From: a virus
Direction: 5' to 3' (one strand)
DNA length: 64,000 nucleotides
Virus record (IMG/VR): IMGVR_UViG_3300031972_002304
Span: 1-64,000 of that record
Notes under the pieces: model-generated
Seen by the model: the letters and a program-made list of their open reading frames with translations, nothing else
The model's database searches: none
What the model was told of the DNA's origin: nothing
Program-made: the position numbers and the translations under genes
Shown here: in pieces, positions 40,625-47,680 of the stretch
How the letters are laid out: each line of letters begins with the position of its first letter
Numbering within the stretch: the stretch's first letter is position 1

Positions 40625-41788
40625 TCACCGCGCCTCCTTCCGCTCTTCGAGGCGAGCGCCCGGCACCGGGGCGCCGGCCATCAGCATCTTGCCCGCCTTC
40701 TTGGTCAGGAGATCCATCAGGTCGGCATCCGGCTTCTGCCTGCCGCCCTCCGAGCATTCGAGAAGGAACCTCGCCACTGCGATGGGGTCGTCGAGGACGG
40801 CATAGCTGCGCGTGACGAGTCCGGTGGCCTGCTGGCGGCCGCGCGATGCCGGGCGAGCCGGTTCTGCCGCGGCGCCGGCGAGATCGCCGTTCTGCTCGGC
40901 TTCCTTCTGCCGTCGCTCGGCCTCCGCCTGCTCCTTCTCCCTGCGCTCCCTGTCGAGCTTCAGCCGATATGGCTCGCACGCCTTCTTGGCGCGGCGCTTC
41001 TGGTCTTCGGCCTCGCCGATCGGCGGCTTCCAGACCTTGTTGATCTCCTTCACCTGCTCGTTCAGCGGGCGAACGCGGGCGTCACGGGCATTGTCCATGC
41101 GCTTGGCGATGTCGGCCATCTTGTCGCCGATGTCCGCCACGCGCTTCTCGTGGTCGGCGGTCATCGGGTCGCCGTCCTTCAGCTCGGCGTCGAGCTTGCG
41201 CTGCCATGTGGCGAGTTCCTCGCGGAAGTTCTCGATCTCGGTGTCGATGCCATCGGCGCCGGCAGAGTTGTCGCCGATCGTGGCGCGCGGGTTCGGCTCG
41301 TCATCGGACGATTTACCGGCCGCCTCAGACGCCTGGGTTTTCTCGGCTTTTTGCCCCTTCGCCTTCGATCCACGGCCGGGCAGACCGACGCCAGCCGGCG
41401 CCTTCTCCTCGGCCTTCTTCGGCTTCTCGGCTGTGGACTGCTTCTCGCCGTTGATCTCGACGATGACCTCGTCCGGCCACTCGCCATGTTCGGTCTTCGC
41501 GACATAGGCCTCGTGGGAGACAGGCTGGCGGCAGAACCACGTCCACTGCGCGCGGGCCCGGTCCTCGCTGACGACCTCGTCGCCGATCTTGCAGAGGAGG
41601 TCGCCGCTATCCTGGTCATACCAGATAGCCACCGGCTTGGAGCCGTCCTTCGGCTTCGTCCGGTAGAAGCCGGTCATCACGTCGACCTCGTGGATCGGAA
41701 GCTCCGGAGTGCCGATCTTCGAAGGATCGGCGATGGCGGCCATCCACCAGTCCCAGCCGGCGGGTTCAAACGTCTGCGCAGCGCTCAT
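40625..41788 (-). CDS. Charged coiled-coil early protein, unknown
   Basis: 387 residues. An N-terminal tryptophan-rich domain (FEPAGWDWWMAAIADPSKIG, WTWFCRQPVSHEAYV), a highly charged linker (KPKKAEEKAPAG), a long coiled coil (NFREELATWQRKLDAELKDG and KRRAKKACEPYRLKLDRERR), and a C-terminal globular piece (VLDDPIAVARFLLE). It precedes the 322-residue gene and RecT in the leftward operon, so a role in recombination or DNA handling is likely, but no family is recognised. Confidence 0.5.
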   Translation of the reverse strand: MSAAQTFEPAGWDWWMAAIADPSKIGTPELPIHEVDVMTGFYRTKPKDGSKPVAIWYDQDSGDLLCKIGDEVVSEDRARAQWTWFCRQPVSHEAYVAKTEHGEWPDEVIVEINGEKQSTAEKPKKAEEKAPAGVGLPGRGSKAKGQKAEKTQASEAAGKSSDDEPNPRATIGDNSAGADGIDTEIENFREELATWQRKLDAELKDGDPMTADHEKRVADIGDKMADIAKRMDNARDARVRPLNEQVKEINKVWKPPIGEAEDQKRRAKKACEPYRLKLDRERREKEQAEAERRQKEAEQNGDLAGAAAEPARPASRGRQQATGLVTRSYAVLDDPIAVARFLLECSEGGRQKPDADLMDLLTKKAGKMLMAGAPVPGARLEERKEAR

Positions 41789-41832
41789 GGCGATGCTCCT
41801 GTGCTTTGGGAGGTGCGGCCGCAGCCGCGGGA

Positions 41833-42129
41833 TCAGTTCGCGGCCAGGCGGTTCAGAGCGCTGACGATCAGATCGGCGCCATCTTGGTCCGTCGCCGCGG
41901 CAAGAGGTTCAGCGAGGCCGGTAATGATCTCGAAAGTCGTCACGGCCTCGGAGACGATGAGGAAATCGGTTTCGTCCTCATGAGGCTCACCGCAGCCCGG
42001 GCACGGCTCGCCGTCGGTCCCAGCATGAAGGGTCTCCAAAACGCGATAGCGATTGGCCGGCCCGCGCTCGGCGGCCTGACGCTCCGCCTCTTCCATCGTC
42101 ATGACCTGGATTTCGGGTCCGTCGCTCAT
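41833..42129 (-). CDS. Small protein, first gene of the leftward early operon
   Basis: 98 residues starting MSDGPEIQVMTMEEAERQAA, with a CPGCGEPHED zinc knuckle in the middle and a helical C-terminus. It is the first gene downstream of the leftward promoter at 42163-42191, so it should be expressed first. The frame runs upstream to 42243 through the operator DNA; that part is not coding. Confidence 0.5.
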   Translation of the reverse strand: MSDGPEIQVMTMEEAERQAAERGPANRYRVLETLHAGTDGEPCPGCGEPHEDETDFLIVSEAVTTFEIITGLAEPLAAATDQDGADLIVSALNRLAAN

Positions 42130-42162
42130 TGGCGCTCGTCCTGTCTGCTGGAAACGAGACGG

Positions 42163-42191
42163 ACGGTAATCGGATAAAAGCGACACGTCAA
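42163..42191 (-). promoter_or_regulatory. Leftward early promoter (PL) with operator inside
   Basis: On the minus strand TTGACG is the -35 box (plus-strand 42186-42191), followed after 17 bases by TACCGT (plus-strand 42163-42168). The spacer contains the operator half-site TGTCGCTTTT. Repressor bound there would block the promoter. Confidence 0.7.
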
Positions 42192-42208
42192 CATCTTGTG
42201 TCGTTTTT
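42176..42208. promoter_or_regulatory. Operator pair OL (AAAAGCGACAC and GTGTCGTTTTT)
   Basis: AAAAGCGACAC at 42176-42186 and its inverted counterpart GTGTCGTTTTT at 42198-42208, with 11 bases between. The sequence ATCGGATAAAAGCGACA is shared with the site at 44534-44550. It is the same motif as at 44428-44550 and 53748-53808. Confidence 0.7.
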
Positions 42209-42332
42209 TTACGATTTGAATTATTGGAAGCGTCGCTTACCAATGCTTTTCAGATTGACCGACGGCGCATGTGGGCCGATAACATCCGGCGCCACGCAAT
42301 CCCGCGTGCCGTATCAACTATCGGACATCGTT

Positions 42333-43298
42333 ATGAAAACCGTTGCAAAAGAAAACCCTGGCGCCGCTTGCGACGGCAACCAGGGTCAAGGGATAGGCCA
42401 GGAAACAGTCAATCAGTACCCGAAAGGGCAGCGCAAAAGCAAGACGCTTTCGAGCGTCGAAAGCGATATTCTCGCCTGGCCGTGTGGCGACGTCGAGCGG
42501 CGCAAGATGCGCGAGGCGTGGAGCCTGCTCGCTTTCGGCCTTTGCACCAGCGACATTCAGGCGCTGCGGCTGATCCGGGCGATCGAGGCGAATGTGCATC
42601 TCGGGAGCCTTCAGTGCTGGCTTACGAACGAGAGGCTCGCGTCCCTCGCCAACTGCAGCCTCTCCGCGGTGAAGGACGGTCTTTCGGTTCTCGCCCGCCG
42701 CGGGGTGATCCGCTGGACGACGGCCCTGAAGCGGGAGCACGGCATCATCACCGGGCGGAAGCGGGTGATCGAGTTGACGTTGCCTGTCGGGATGCCGGCC
42801 ACGCTCGAGGCGATGCAGGCGGCTCTTGATAGCGATTCCACCGAAGGGTGCTCTGAGCAACCGTCGGAAGGGGCACCGAAGGGTGCTCAGCGTGTCTCAC
42901 CGAAGGGTGCTCAGCGTAGCCGCACCGAAGGGTGCTCTGAGCAACCTACTCCCTTGATAAGAAAATACCCTGATAAAAATACCCTGAAACGCGCTGACGC
43001 GCGCGACGAAGATTCGATCTTCGAAGAGCATGTCTTCAACGGTTGCGGATCCCTGGAGTCGTACCGGCGGGATCTGACGAAGGAAGGCGTCTTCTTCGAG
43101 GGTGTCGCCTTTGCCGAGAACCTTCGACGCGGTGCCATGAGCAACGCGAAGCCATGTTTCGACGACATCCATGGCTGCGGCAGCTTCGTTCGTCTTCCAG
43201 AGCCTGAGAAGCAGCGATTGAGGGAACGCGCGCTGGATGTCGCGCTGGCAAAGTTCGGGATGACCCGGGCGGATCTTTCGGAAGGAGCCCTGGCATGA
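42333..43298 (+). CDS. Replication initiator with internal iteron origin
   Basis: 321 residues from ATG 42333. The middle (LQCWLTNERLASLANCSLSA then VKDGLSVLARRGVIRW) is a winged helix-turn-helix such as lambda O and RepA-like initiators use to bind iterons. Inside the gene, four repeats CACCGAAGGGTGCTC at 42839-42937 are followed by AT-rich repeats, exactly the lambda-O-type arrangement. The repeats encode the odd segment STEGCSEQPSEGAPKGAQRV. The C-terminal part (FEEHVFNGCGSLESYRRDLT) would contact the helicase loader or DnaB. Confidence 0.75.
   Translation: MKTVAKENPGAACDGNQGQGIGQETVNQYPKGQRKSKTLSSVESDILAWPCGDVERRKMREAWSLLAFGLCTSDIQALRLIRAIEANVHLGSLQCWLTNERLASLANCSLSAVKDGLSVLARRGVIRWTTALKREHGIITGRKRVIELTLPVGMPATLEAMQAALDSDSTEGCSEQPSEGAPKGAQRVSPKGAQRSRTEGCSEQPTPLIRKYPDKNTLKRADARDEDSIFEEHVFNGCGSLESYRRDLTKEGVFFEGVAFAENLRRGAMSNAKPCFDDIHGCGSFVRLPEPEKQRLRERALDVALAKFGMTRADLSEGALA
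42839..42989. other. Replication origin: four iterons and AT-rich unwinding segment
   Basis: CACCGAAGGGTGCTC occurs at 42839, 42874, 42898 and 42923. Each unit is an inverted repeat (CACC-GAAG-GGTG), with TGAGCAAC or AGCGT following. Then comes an AT-rich stretch with two tandem copies of AAAATACCCTGA-(T/A)A at 42962-42975 and 42976-42989. Lambda's ori lies inside gene O in the same manner. Confidence 0.75.
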
Positions 43299-43612
43299 TC
43301 CACGACAACAACCCTCGGCCGTTCGAGAAGCCTTCCGAGCGGCTCTGCACCGTCATTCCGTTCCCGTCAGTGAAGCGGGTCCACAAGCTCGCCTATACGG
43401 CGCAGCGGCTGGCGGGCCCGGGCACCGAGAAGCAGAAGGCGCGGTGGCGCGATCAGATCTTCAACGGGATCGAGAACCAGTTCCTGGCCGTCGGCGTATC
43501 GCCGGAGCGGGCCGAGGAGGAGCGTCTTGCATTTGAGGCAGCGGTGGCGCGTCAGATCGAGCGGTGGCGAGATGCTGGCGTCTTCCCGGCAGAGGACGAC
43601 GGGGCGGCGTGA
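43295..43612 (+). CDS. DUF6074-type small phage protein
   Basis: 105 residues, with the start overlapping the initiator stop by four bases. ERLCTVIPFPSVKRVHKLAY then TAQRLAGPGTEKQKARWRDQ and a C-terminal ERLAFEAAVARQIERW match the small DUF6074 family beside alphaproteobacterial phage replication genes. No catalytic residues. It may take the place of the lambda P helicase loader, but this is not shown. Confidence 0.6.
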   Translation: MIHDNNPRPFEKPSERLCTVIPFPSVKRVHKLAYTAQRLAGPGTEKQKARWRDQIFNGIENQFLAVGVSPERAEEERLAFEAAVARQIERWRDAGVFPAEDDGAA

Positions 43613-43668
43613 GCGGCCATGTTAATTTTCTCGACCACAAATGAGGCTGCAGAAATTATCGTGCCGCC

Positions 43669-44415
43669 TCAGCCGTCGATCCGCCGGCGGTGCTTCCGGA
43701 TGATGTCGTCGACGATCGCGATGATGGCGATCTCCTCGCCGTTGTCCGGTTCGTGGTCGGGGATGATCCGCAGGCTCTTGTGCGTGCCATTGCTCGAGAT
43801 CGGCCGCAGCTCCTGCATTCCGTCCGGATGGCGGAAGAGCCGCTTCACGGTGAGCTCGCGCAGGTGGCCGCCGTTCCTGGTGCGCTGGACAACCACGTCG
43901 TCGCCGTCTCGCAGTTCGAACGGGTAATCCCAGATTTCCCAGCAGACGATCCTGTCGCCCTCCTGGATGCCGCCGCGATCCATCGAGTCACCAGCTACTT
44001 CGTAAATGACCTTTTTTGCAGATGGGAAAGAAGGGTCCATGGGGATAACGACGCTTTCTCTTGGCTCGAAATATTCGTCAATTTCCAGCCACATTCCGGC
44101 CTGCACAACCCCGGCAACTGCGACAATTTGCCCCGCAACTGAGGCGACGGCCGACTTCGGCACGTCAATTGGCCTGGGGTTGGCTGCCCGTATCTCGTCC
44201 TGCTCGCCGTAGAGGTATTCGACGTCGCACTGCAGCACGTCGGCGAGGCGCCGGATCGAATCCCGGCGAGGGTCTTCTGTGCGTCCGGTCTTCACGGTCG
44301 AGAGCCAGGTCGGCCCCATGCCGGCGTCCATTGACGCCTTTCGCATGGACATGCGGACGCCTTGGCTGCGCAGGTCATCGATACGTTTTTCGATGCGGGA
44401 AAAATCAATCGGCAT
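43669..44415 (-). CDS. cI: CI-like repressor with S24 (LexA-type) self-cleaving domain
   Basis: 248 residues. The N-terminal 75 (FSRIEKRIDDLRSQGVRMSM, then ASMDAGMGPTWLSTVKTGRT and SIRRLADVLQCDVEYLYGEQ) form an HTH domain. The C-terminal domain has a putative cleavage site Ala106-Gly107 in VVQAGMW, catalytic Ser144 in EVAGDSMDRGG and Lys191 in ELTVKRLF. It should self-cleave with RecA to start induction. AAGGAGG precedes ATG 44415. The gene faces the Cro-like gene at 44560 across the operator region. Confidence 0.92.
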   Translation of the reverse strand: MPIDFSRIEKRIDDLRSQGVRMSMRKASMDAGMGPTWLSTVKTGRTEDPRRDSIRRLADVLQCDVEYLYGEQDEIRAANPRPIDVPKSAVASVAGQIVAVAGVVQAGMWLEIDEYFEPRESVVIPMDPSFPSAKKVIYEVAGDSMDRGGIQEGDRIVCWEIWDYPFELRDGDDVVVQRTRNGGHLRELTVKRLFRHPDGMQELRPISSNGTHKSLRIIPDHEPDNGEEIAIIAIVDDIIRKHRRRIDG

Positions 44416-44427
44416 GGCACCTCCTTA

Positions 44428-44550
44428 AATGTCGTTTCTGGGACGGCTCTCCTTTTCAGAGTGCGCGGTGCTTTCCAACGCACACGGCCCGAACTTTTTT
44501 GCAGCACAAAAGCGACATTTAGACTTGCGCGCATCGGATAAAAGCGACAT
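44428..44550. promoter_or_regulatory. Operator region OR with three copies of the repressor motif
   Basis: AAATGTCGTTTCT (44428-44440, reverse copy near the repressor start), AAAAGCGACATTT (44508-44520) and ATAAAAGCGACAT (44538-44550). The outer two resemble each other with an AAA...TTT dyad end. They lie between the divergent repressor and Cro-like genes and are the best candidates for CI and Cro binding. Confidence 0.7.
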
Positions 44551-44553
44551 AAC
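44525..44553 (+). promoter_or_regulatory. Rightward promoter (PR) with leaderless start
   Basis: TTGCGC (44525-44530) and CATAAC (44548-44553) are 17 bases apart, and the operator ATAAAAGCGACAT lies in the spacer and the -10 box. The start point would be near 44560, which is the A of the next ATG. Confidence 0.6.
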
Positions 44554-44559
44554 GAAATC

Positions 44560-44958
44560 ATGAGCAAGGCACCCACTCTCTCGTTGCGGTTCTGCAACAC
44601 CATCATGACCGGACTGATCGACGCCCTCCAGGCGAAGATCGGCGGCGCGGACACGACCGTCTCGCGCGACGCGTGCGGAAACAATCCGGATGCGGTGAAG
44701 ACTTTCCGTCAGTGGGATGGGGCGAACCGATCGCCGCGCATGCTGACCGCACTGACGCTCGAGCACCACATCCGGACGAACCTGGGCGAGGCGGACTATC
44801 AGCGGGCATCGATCCGGCTGATCGGCGAGATGCTGGCGTCGTCGATTGGCGCGCTCGCAGAAGAGACCGGCGAAAGCGCCGAGGAAATCCTGGCCGGCTT
44901 CTGCCGCGACGTCGCCGGAAAGCTTATCGAACCGAGCGGCTCCAACCTCCTCCCATAA
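44560..44958 (+). CDS. Cro-like regulator or early protein opposite CI
   Basis: 132 residues starting MSKAPTLSLRFCNTIMTGLI. No Shine-Dalgarno precedes the ATG, and PR would start transcription at or near it, so the message may be leaderless. SRDACGNNPDAVKTFRQWDG could be the DNA-binding helix; the rest is helical with a C-terminal hydrophobic part. Cro identity is by place only. Confidence 0.55.
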   Translation: MSKAPTLSLRFCNTIMTGLIDALQAKIGGADTTVSRDACGNNPDAVKTFRQWDGANRSPRMLTALTLEHHIRTNLGEADYQRASIRLIGEMLASSIGALAEETGESAEEILAGFCRDVAGKLIEPSGSNLLP

Positions 44959-44968
44959 GCCGCTCGCA

Positions 44969-44999
44969 GGAGGCGGCGCTTCCCCCGGGCGCCGCCTCC
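44969..44999. repeat. Strong hairpin between Cro-like and GapR-like genes
   Basis: GGAGGCGGCGC (44969-44979) and GCGCCGCCTCC (44989-44999) form an 11-base-pair stem. There is no T-run. It is the first of several such structures in this operon. Confidence 0.8.
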
Positions 45000-45031
45000 G
45001 ACCATCAACCCCGAACAAAGGACCGATCCCG

Positions 45032-45856
45032 ATGGCCGGACGAGTTCTCGAAAGCAACGACAACGGCGACGGGCCGACCGAGGAGGTCTTCACCCGGATC
45101 CTGAACGAGCACATCCGCCTCGAAAAGGAGGCGAGCAGCGTCCGTTCGAAACAGAAGGCGCTGAAGAAGAAGGCCGAGGACGACGGCATCGACATGACCG
45201 ATCTCAAGGCGGCCTTGAAGCTCGTCAGCGCCGATCCGCGCGAGGTCATCGCCCAGCGGAATCGAGAGCTGCAGTATGCGCGGTGGCTGAAGGCGCCGGT
45301 CGGCGAGCAACTCCACATGCTCGAAATGCCGCCGGACCAGTCGAAGATGTCCGACGAGCAGCGCGAGCAGAAGTGGGAAGACGAAGGCTGGCAGGCCGGA
45401 CTGATGGGCCGCGATCGCGACACCTGTCCGCATGCGCCGGAGAGCCTCGGCTTCCAGGCGTGGATGCGAGGATATGATGCCGGTCAGCGGAAGAACCTGT
45501 CCGGCATCAAGGGGCCGAACAACAAGCCGGTGACCGACCCTTCCAACGCGCCGAAGCTGGACGGCACCGGCACCGATGCCGCCCCGAAGCGCCGCGGCCG
45601 CCCGCCGAAGAACCAGACCGCCGCATCGTCGTCCGAGGGTGAGAAGGGGGCGGCACCTCCCGCGCCCCCGTCCTCGGGCGACGGCGGCAAGAAGCAGCCG
45701 CCCGCTCCGCCGGCGCCGCCGAAGGCCGCGAAGCCGGACGAGCCCAAGTCGGAGCCCATGCCGGAGCCCATGCCGGACGCCGATCTGTCCGAGGAGGAGC
45801 GCAAACGCATCCAGGATGATCTGGACTGGCAGAGTTCCGGCCCCGGCGTCTCCTGA
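45032..45856 (+). CDS. Multidomain DNA-associated protein: GapR-like coil, Rmf/CrpP-like module, AT-hook
   Basis: 274 residues, three parts. Residues 20-75 (FTRILNEHIRLEKEASSVRS then KKKAEDDGIDMTDLKAALKL) resemble GapR, the overtwisted-DNA binding protein of alphaproteobacteria. Residues 115-155 (WEDEGWQAGLMGRDRDTCPH and LGFQAWMRGYDAGQ) resemble the Rmf/CrpP fold. Residue 185 onward has an AT-hook, PKRRGRPPKNQ, then a long Pro/Glu/Lys tail (PPAPPKAAKPDEP). It could bind phage or host DNA at overtwisted sites. AAAGGA precedes ATG 45032. Confidence 0.55.
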   Translation: MAGRVLESNDNGDGPTEEVFTRILNEHIRLEKEASSVRSKQKALKKKAEDDGIDMTDLKAALKLVSADPREVIAQRNRELQYARWLKAPVGEQLHMLEMPPDQSKMSDEQREQKWEDEGWQAGLMGRDRDTCPHAPESLGFQAWMRGYDAGQRKNLSGIKGPNNKPVTDPSNAPKLDGTGTDAAPKRRGRPPKNQTAASSSEGEKGAAPPAPPSSGDGGKKQPPAPPAPPKAAKPDEPKSEPMPEPMPDADLSEEERKRIQDDLDWQSSGPGVS

Positions 45857-45998
45857 AATCCCAGAGCGAAAGCATCCGAGGACAACGGCGTCACAGGGAG
45901 ACCGGAGAGTGCCGGCCCCGCCGACGTGACGGGAGATGCGAGTAGGCCGAGCCGGGGCGGCGGTTCCCCGGCAGCAATCCGCAATCAGGAGAGCGGCC

Positions 45999-46451
45999 AT
46001 GGATACCATCGACCTGACCGAAAAGACGTTGAGAGCCATCGGCGGTGACCCATTCGACTGGCGAAATCACCGGATCAGCTATGAAGAACTTCAGCGTGCA
46101 TCTGTCGTTCGGATCACGATCCACGGCGAGCAGCGGGTCGTCAAGAACCGCAACGGGCCGGTCACAAGTGCGGTCGACAGCGCGTCGGACGATCGCACCG
46201 CGAACAATGCCGTCCGCCACAAGTACCGCGTCCTCTCGGATGCCGAGAAGGCTCAGGTGGTCGCCATCAAGGACAAGGGCGCCGAGTTCCTCAGCCTGAT
46301 CGACAGCCTGCGCACACCGCTGCAGCCGGCGCTCGACGCCGATGGCAATGACACCGGCATGGCCTACGGCACGATAGACCGCGATCTGAACATCGCCGCC
46401 GAGCGTGCCGAGGAAGCCGTCATGTGGGCGGTGAAGCACATCACCGCCTGA
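45999..46451 (+). CDS. Acb2/Tad1-like anti-defence protein (cyclic nucleotide sponge fold)
   Basis: 150 residues. The last 80 (HKYRVLSDAEKAQVVAIKDK, then GAEFLSLIDSLRTPLQP and AERAEEAVMWAVKHITA) match the helical Acb2 fold that binds the cyclic signalling nucleotides of CBASS or Thoeris systems. The preceding 70 residues are an extra N-terminal region (DTIDLTEKTLRAIGGDPFDW) absent from short Acb2 proteins. It has CAGGAGA upstream. A sponge would protect the phage from abortive infection by host CBASS. Function is inferred. Confidence 0.65.
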   Translation: MDTIDLTEKTLRAIGGDPFDWRNHRISYEELQRASVVRITIHGEQRVVKNRNGPVTSAVDSASDDRTANNAVRHKYRVLSDAEKAQVVAIKDKGAEFLSLIDSLRTPLQPALDADGNDTGMAYGTIDRDLNIAAERAEEAVMWAVKHITA

Positions 46452-46461
46452 CGAGCAATCT

Positions 46462-46524
46462 CGGGCGGCACCTCCTCCAGCCGCCCGCGGAGGGGCTCTG
46501 GTCCCGGTCACCCTTCCGACCGGG
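46462..46524. repeat. Two tandem hairpins after the Acb2-like gene
   Basis: CGGGCGGC (46462-46469) with GCCGCCCG (46480-46487), then CCCGGTC (46503-46509) with GACCGGG (46518-46524). No T-run. The flanking TGACGAG and GGTCCCG are shared with the pair at 46733-46794. Confidence 0.7.
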
Positions 46525-46547
46525 CATCCTCAAACCGGAGAAAGTCG

Positions 46548-46724
46548 ATGTTCAAGTTCGAGATGAAGCAGGTGGTCAAGATGGTGGAGAGCGAGGAGAC
46601 CGGAACCGTGATCGCCCGCGCCGAGTATGCCGCCTGCGAGAACCAGTACCGGGTTCGCTACAAGGCAGCCGATGGCCGCCAGGTCGAAAACTGGTGGGAC
46701 GAGTCGGCTATCGCGGCGGCCTGA
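46548..46724 (+). CDS. Small beta-rich phage protein
   Basis: 58 residues, MFKFEMKQVVKMVESEETGT then VIARAEYAACENQYRVRYKA and QVENWWDESAI. GGAG precedes the ATG by 7 bases. This short SH3-like arrangement is common to phage proteins of unknown role that bind small ligands or nucleic acid. It lies just before the tRNA gene. Confidence 0.6.
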   Translation: MFKFEMKQVVKMVESEETGTVIARAEYAACENQYRVRYKAADGRQVENWWDESAIAAA

Positions 46725-46732
46725 CGAGTAGT

Positions 46733-46794
46733 CCCGCGCCGGCTTGGGGCGACAGGCGCGGGTGACTTTCGGTCCCGTTTCAACAGGAAACGGG
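46733..46794. repeat. Two tandem hairpins before the tRNA gene
   Basis: CCCGCGCC (46733-46740) with GGCGCGGG (46755-46762), then CCCGTTTC (46774-46781) with GAAACGGG (46787-46794). The arrangement copies the pair at 46462-46524 and could also guide tRNA processing. Confidence 0.75.
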
Positions 46795-46798
46795 CGCA

Positions 46799-46874
46799 GG
46801 GCGCTTAGCTCAGCGGATAGAGCACGGAGCTTCTATCTCCGGTGTCGCAGGTTCGAGTCCTGCAGCGCTCGCCA
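46799..46874 (+). tRNA. tRNA-Arg (anticodon UCU)
   Basis: 76 bases with CCA encoded. Acceptor GGGCGCT pairs with AGCGCTC (one G-U). D-stem GCTC/GAGC, anticodon stem CGGAG/CTCCG with loop CTTCTAT, variable loop GTGTC, T-arm GCAGG-TTCGAGT-CCTGC, discriminator G and CCA. Anticodon TCT reads AGA (and AGG by wobble). This is a phage gene inside the early operon. It could serve the AGA codons that are rare in the GC-rich host. Confidence 0.95.
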
Positions 46875-46898
46875 GTTTCACCAAACGGGGCTCGGATT

Positions 46899-47165
46899 AT
46901 GCGCAGCATCATGAGCAGGGACGCGTGGCGCCGGTCGCGCGCAAAGCTGAGGCAGCAGGACGCCAAGCGCGCTCTCGCACCGATCCCGCCGTCCGCCGAT
47001 CCCGACGAGATCCACTTCGCCACCGACATCGACTTCCCCGGCATCTGGTTCGCATCGATGCCGTCGTGCCCCGGCGTGACGGTGCCCATCCACAGCAAGC
47101 ACGAGCCGCAGGAGCCGATCCGCCAGGCTATCCGGGCCGAATACGAGAAGGACCGCAAGCGATGA
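46899..47165 (+). CDS. Small protein of unknown function
   Basis: 88 residues. MRSIMSRDAWRRSRAKLRQQ is basic and helical, followed by DEIHFATDIDFPGIWFASMP with an acidic-aromatic stretch and a basic C-terminus. GGGGCTCGG lies before ATG 46899. The stop overlaps the next gene by 4 bases. Confidence 0.5.
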   Translation: MRSIMSRDAWRRSRAKLRQQDAKRALAPIPPSADPDEIHFATDIDFPGIWFASMPSCPGVTVPIHSKHEPQEPIRQAIRAEYEKDRKR

Positions 47166-47680
47166 AAGCCGAATGCCCATGCTGCGGCGGGAAGGTCAGT
47201 CCGCACGACATCCTGATCGATGAAGCCGTCGGCGGCGTCGCCCATAAGGGCAGGATCGCGCATTTCGCCCCCAGGCGGCTCGCGGTCTTCAAGCTCCTGC
47301 TCGACGGATACCCGGAGATGCTCACGAAGGACGACATTCTGGACAAAGTCTTTGGCGAGCGCGGGCGGGACAAGGAGCGGCTCCTCTCCACGATGCTGGC
47401 GCAGATGAGGCCAGACCTCGAGCGCCTCGGCCTGCAGACCGTCACCAGCTACGGCGTGGGTTATCGCCTCGCCTTCGTGGAGGAGAACCTCCGCCCATTC
47501 GTGCGGAGCAAGAACCGCCGGAGGAAGCTCGACACAGGCGATATCGCCGCGATCCGCATGCTGCGCGAGCGTGACAATCTGCGTGCGATCGACATCGCGA
47601 AGCGCCTGAACATCACCAGCCGCGCCGCCATGCTCGCCGTGTGCGAGATCGAGCGCGAAAAGGCGAGGGTCGTCGCATGA
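47162..47680 (+). CDS. Zinc-ribbon plus PhoB/OmpR-type winged-helix regulator
   Basis: 172 residues. An N-terminal CPCCGGKVS ribbon-type knuckle is followed by residues 38-105 (LAVFKLLLDGYPEMLTKDDI, then LSTMLAQMRPDLERLGLQTV and TSYGVGYRLAFVEE) in the OmpR/PhoB wing pattern. GVGYRL is the hallmark end of the wing strand. A C-terminal helix-turn-helix (TGDIAAIRMLRERDNLRAID, IAKRLNITSRAAML) follows. There is no receiver domain. It may control phage late genes or a host promoter. Confidence 0.7.
   Translation: MKAECPCCGGKVSPHDILIDEAVGGVAHKGRIAHFAPRRLAVFKLLLDGYPEMLTKDDILDKVFGERGRDKERLLSTMLAQMRPDLERLGLQTVTSYGVGYRLAFVEENLRPFVRSKNRRRKLDTGDIAAIRMLRERDNLRAIDIAKRLNITSRAAMLAVCEIEREKARVVA

Noticed and set aside
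42839-42937. A CRISPR array at the four repeats
   Set aside because: The repeats are 15 bases with 9-20-base gaps, lie inside an initiator gene and precede AT-rich repeats; they are iterons.
43619-43927. A rightward 102-residue gene opposite the repressor
   Set aside because: It lies inside the minus-strand repressor's C-terminal domain and reads as a low-complexity shadow.
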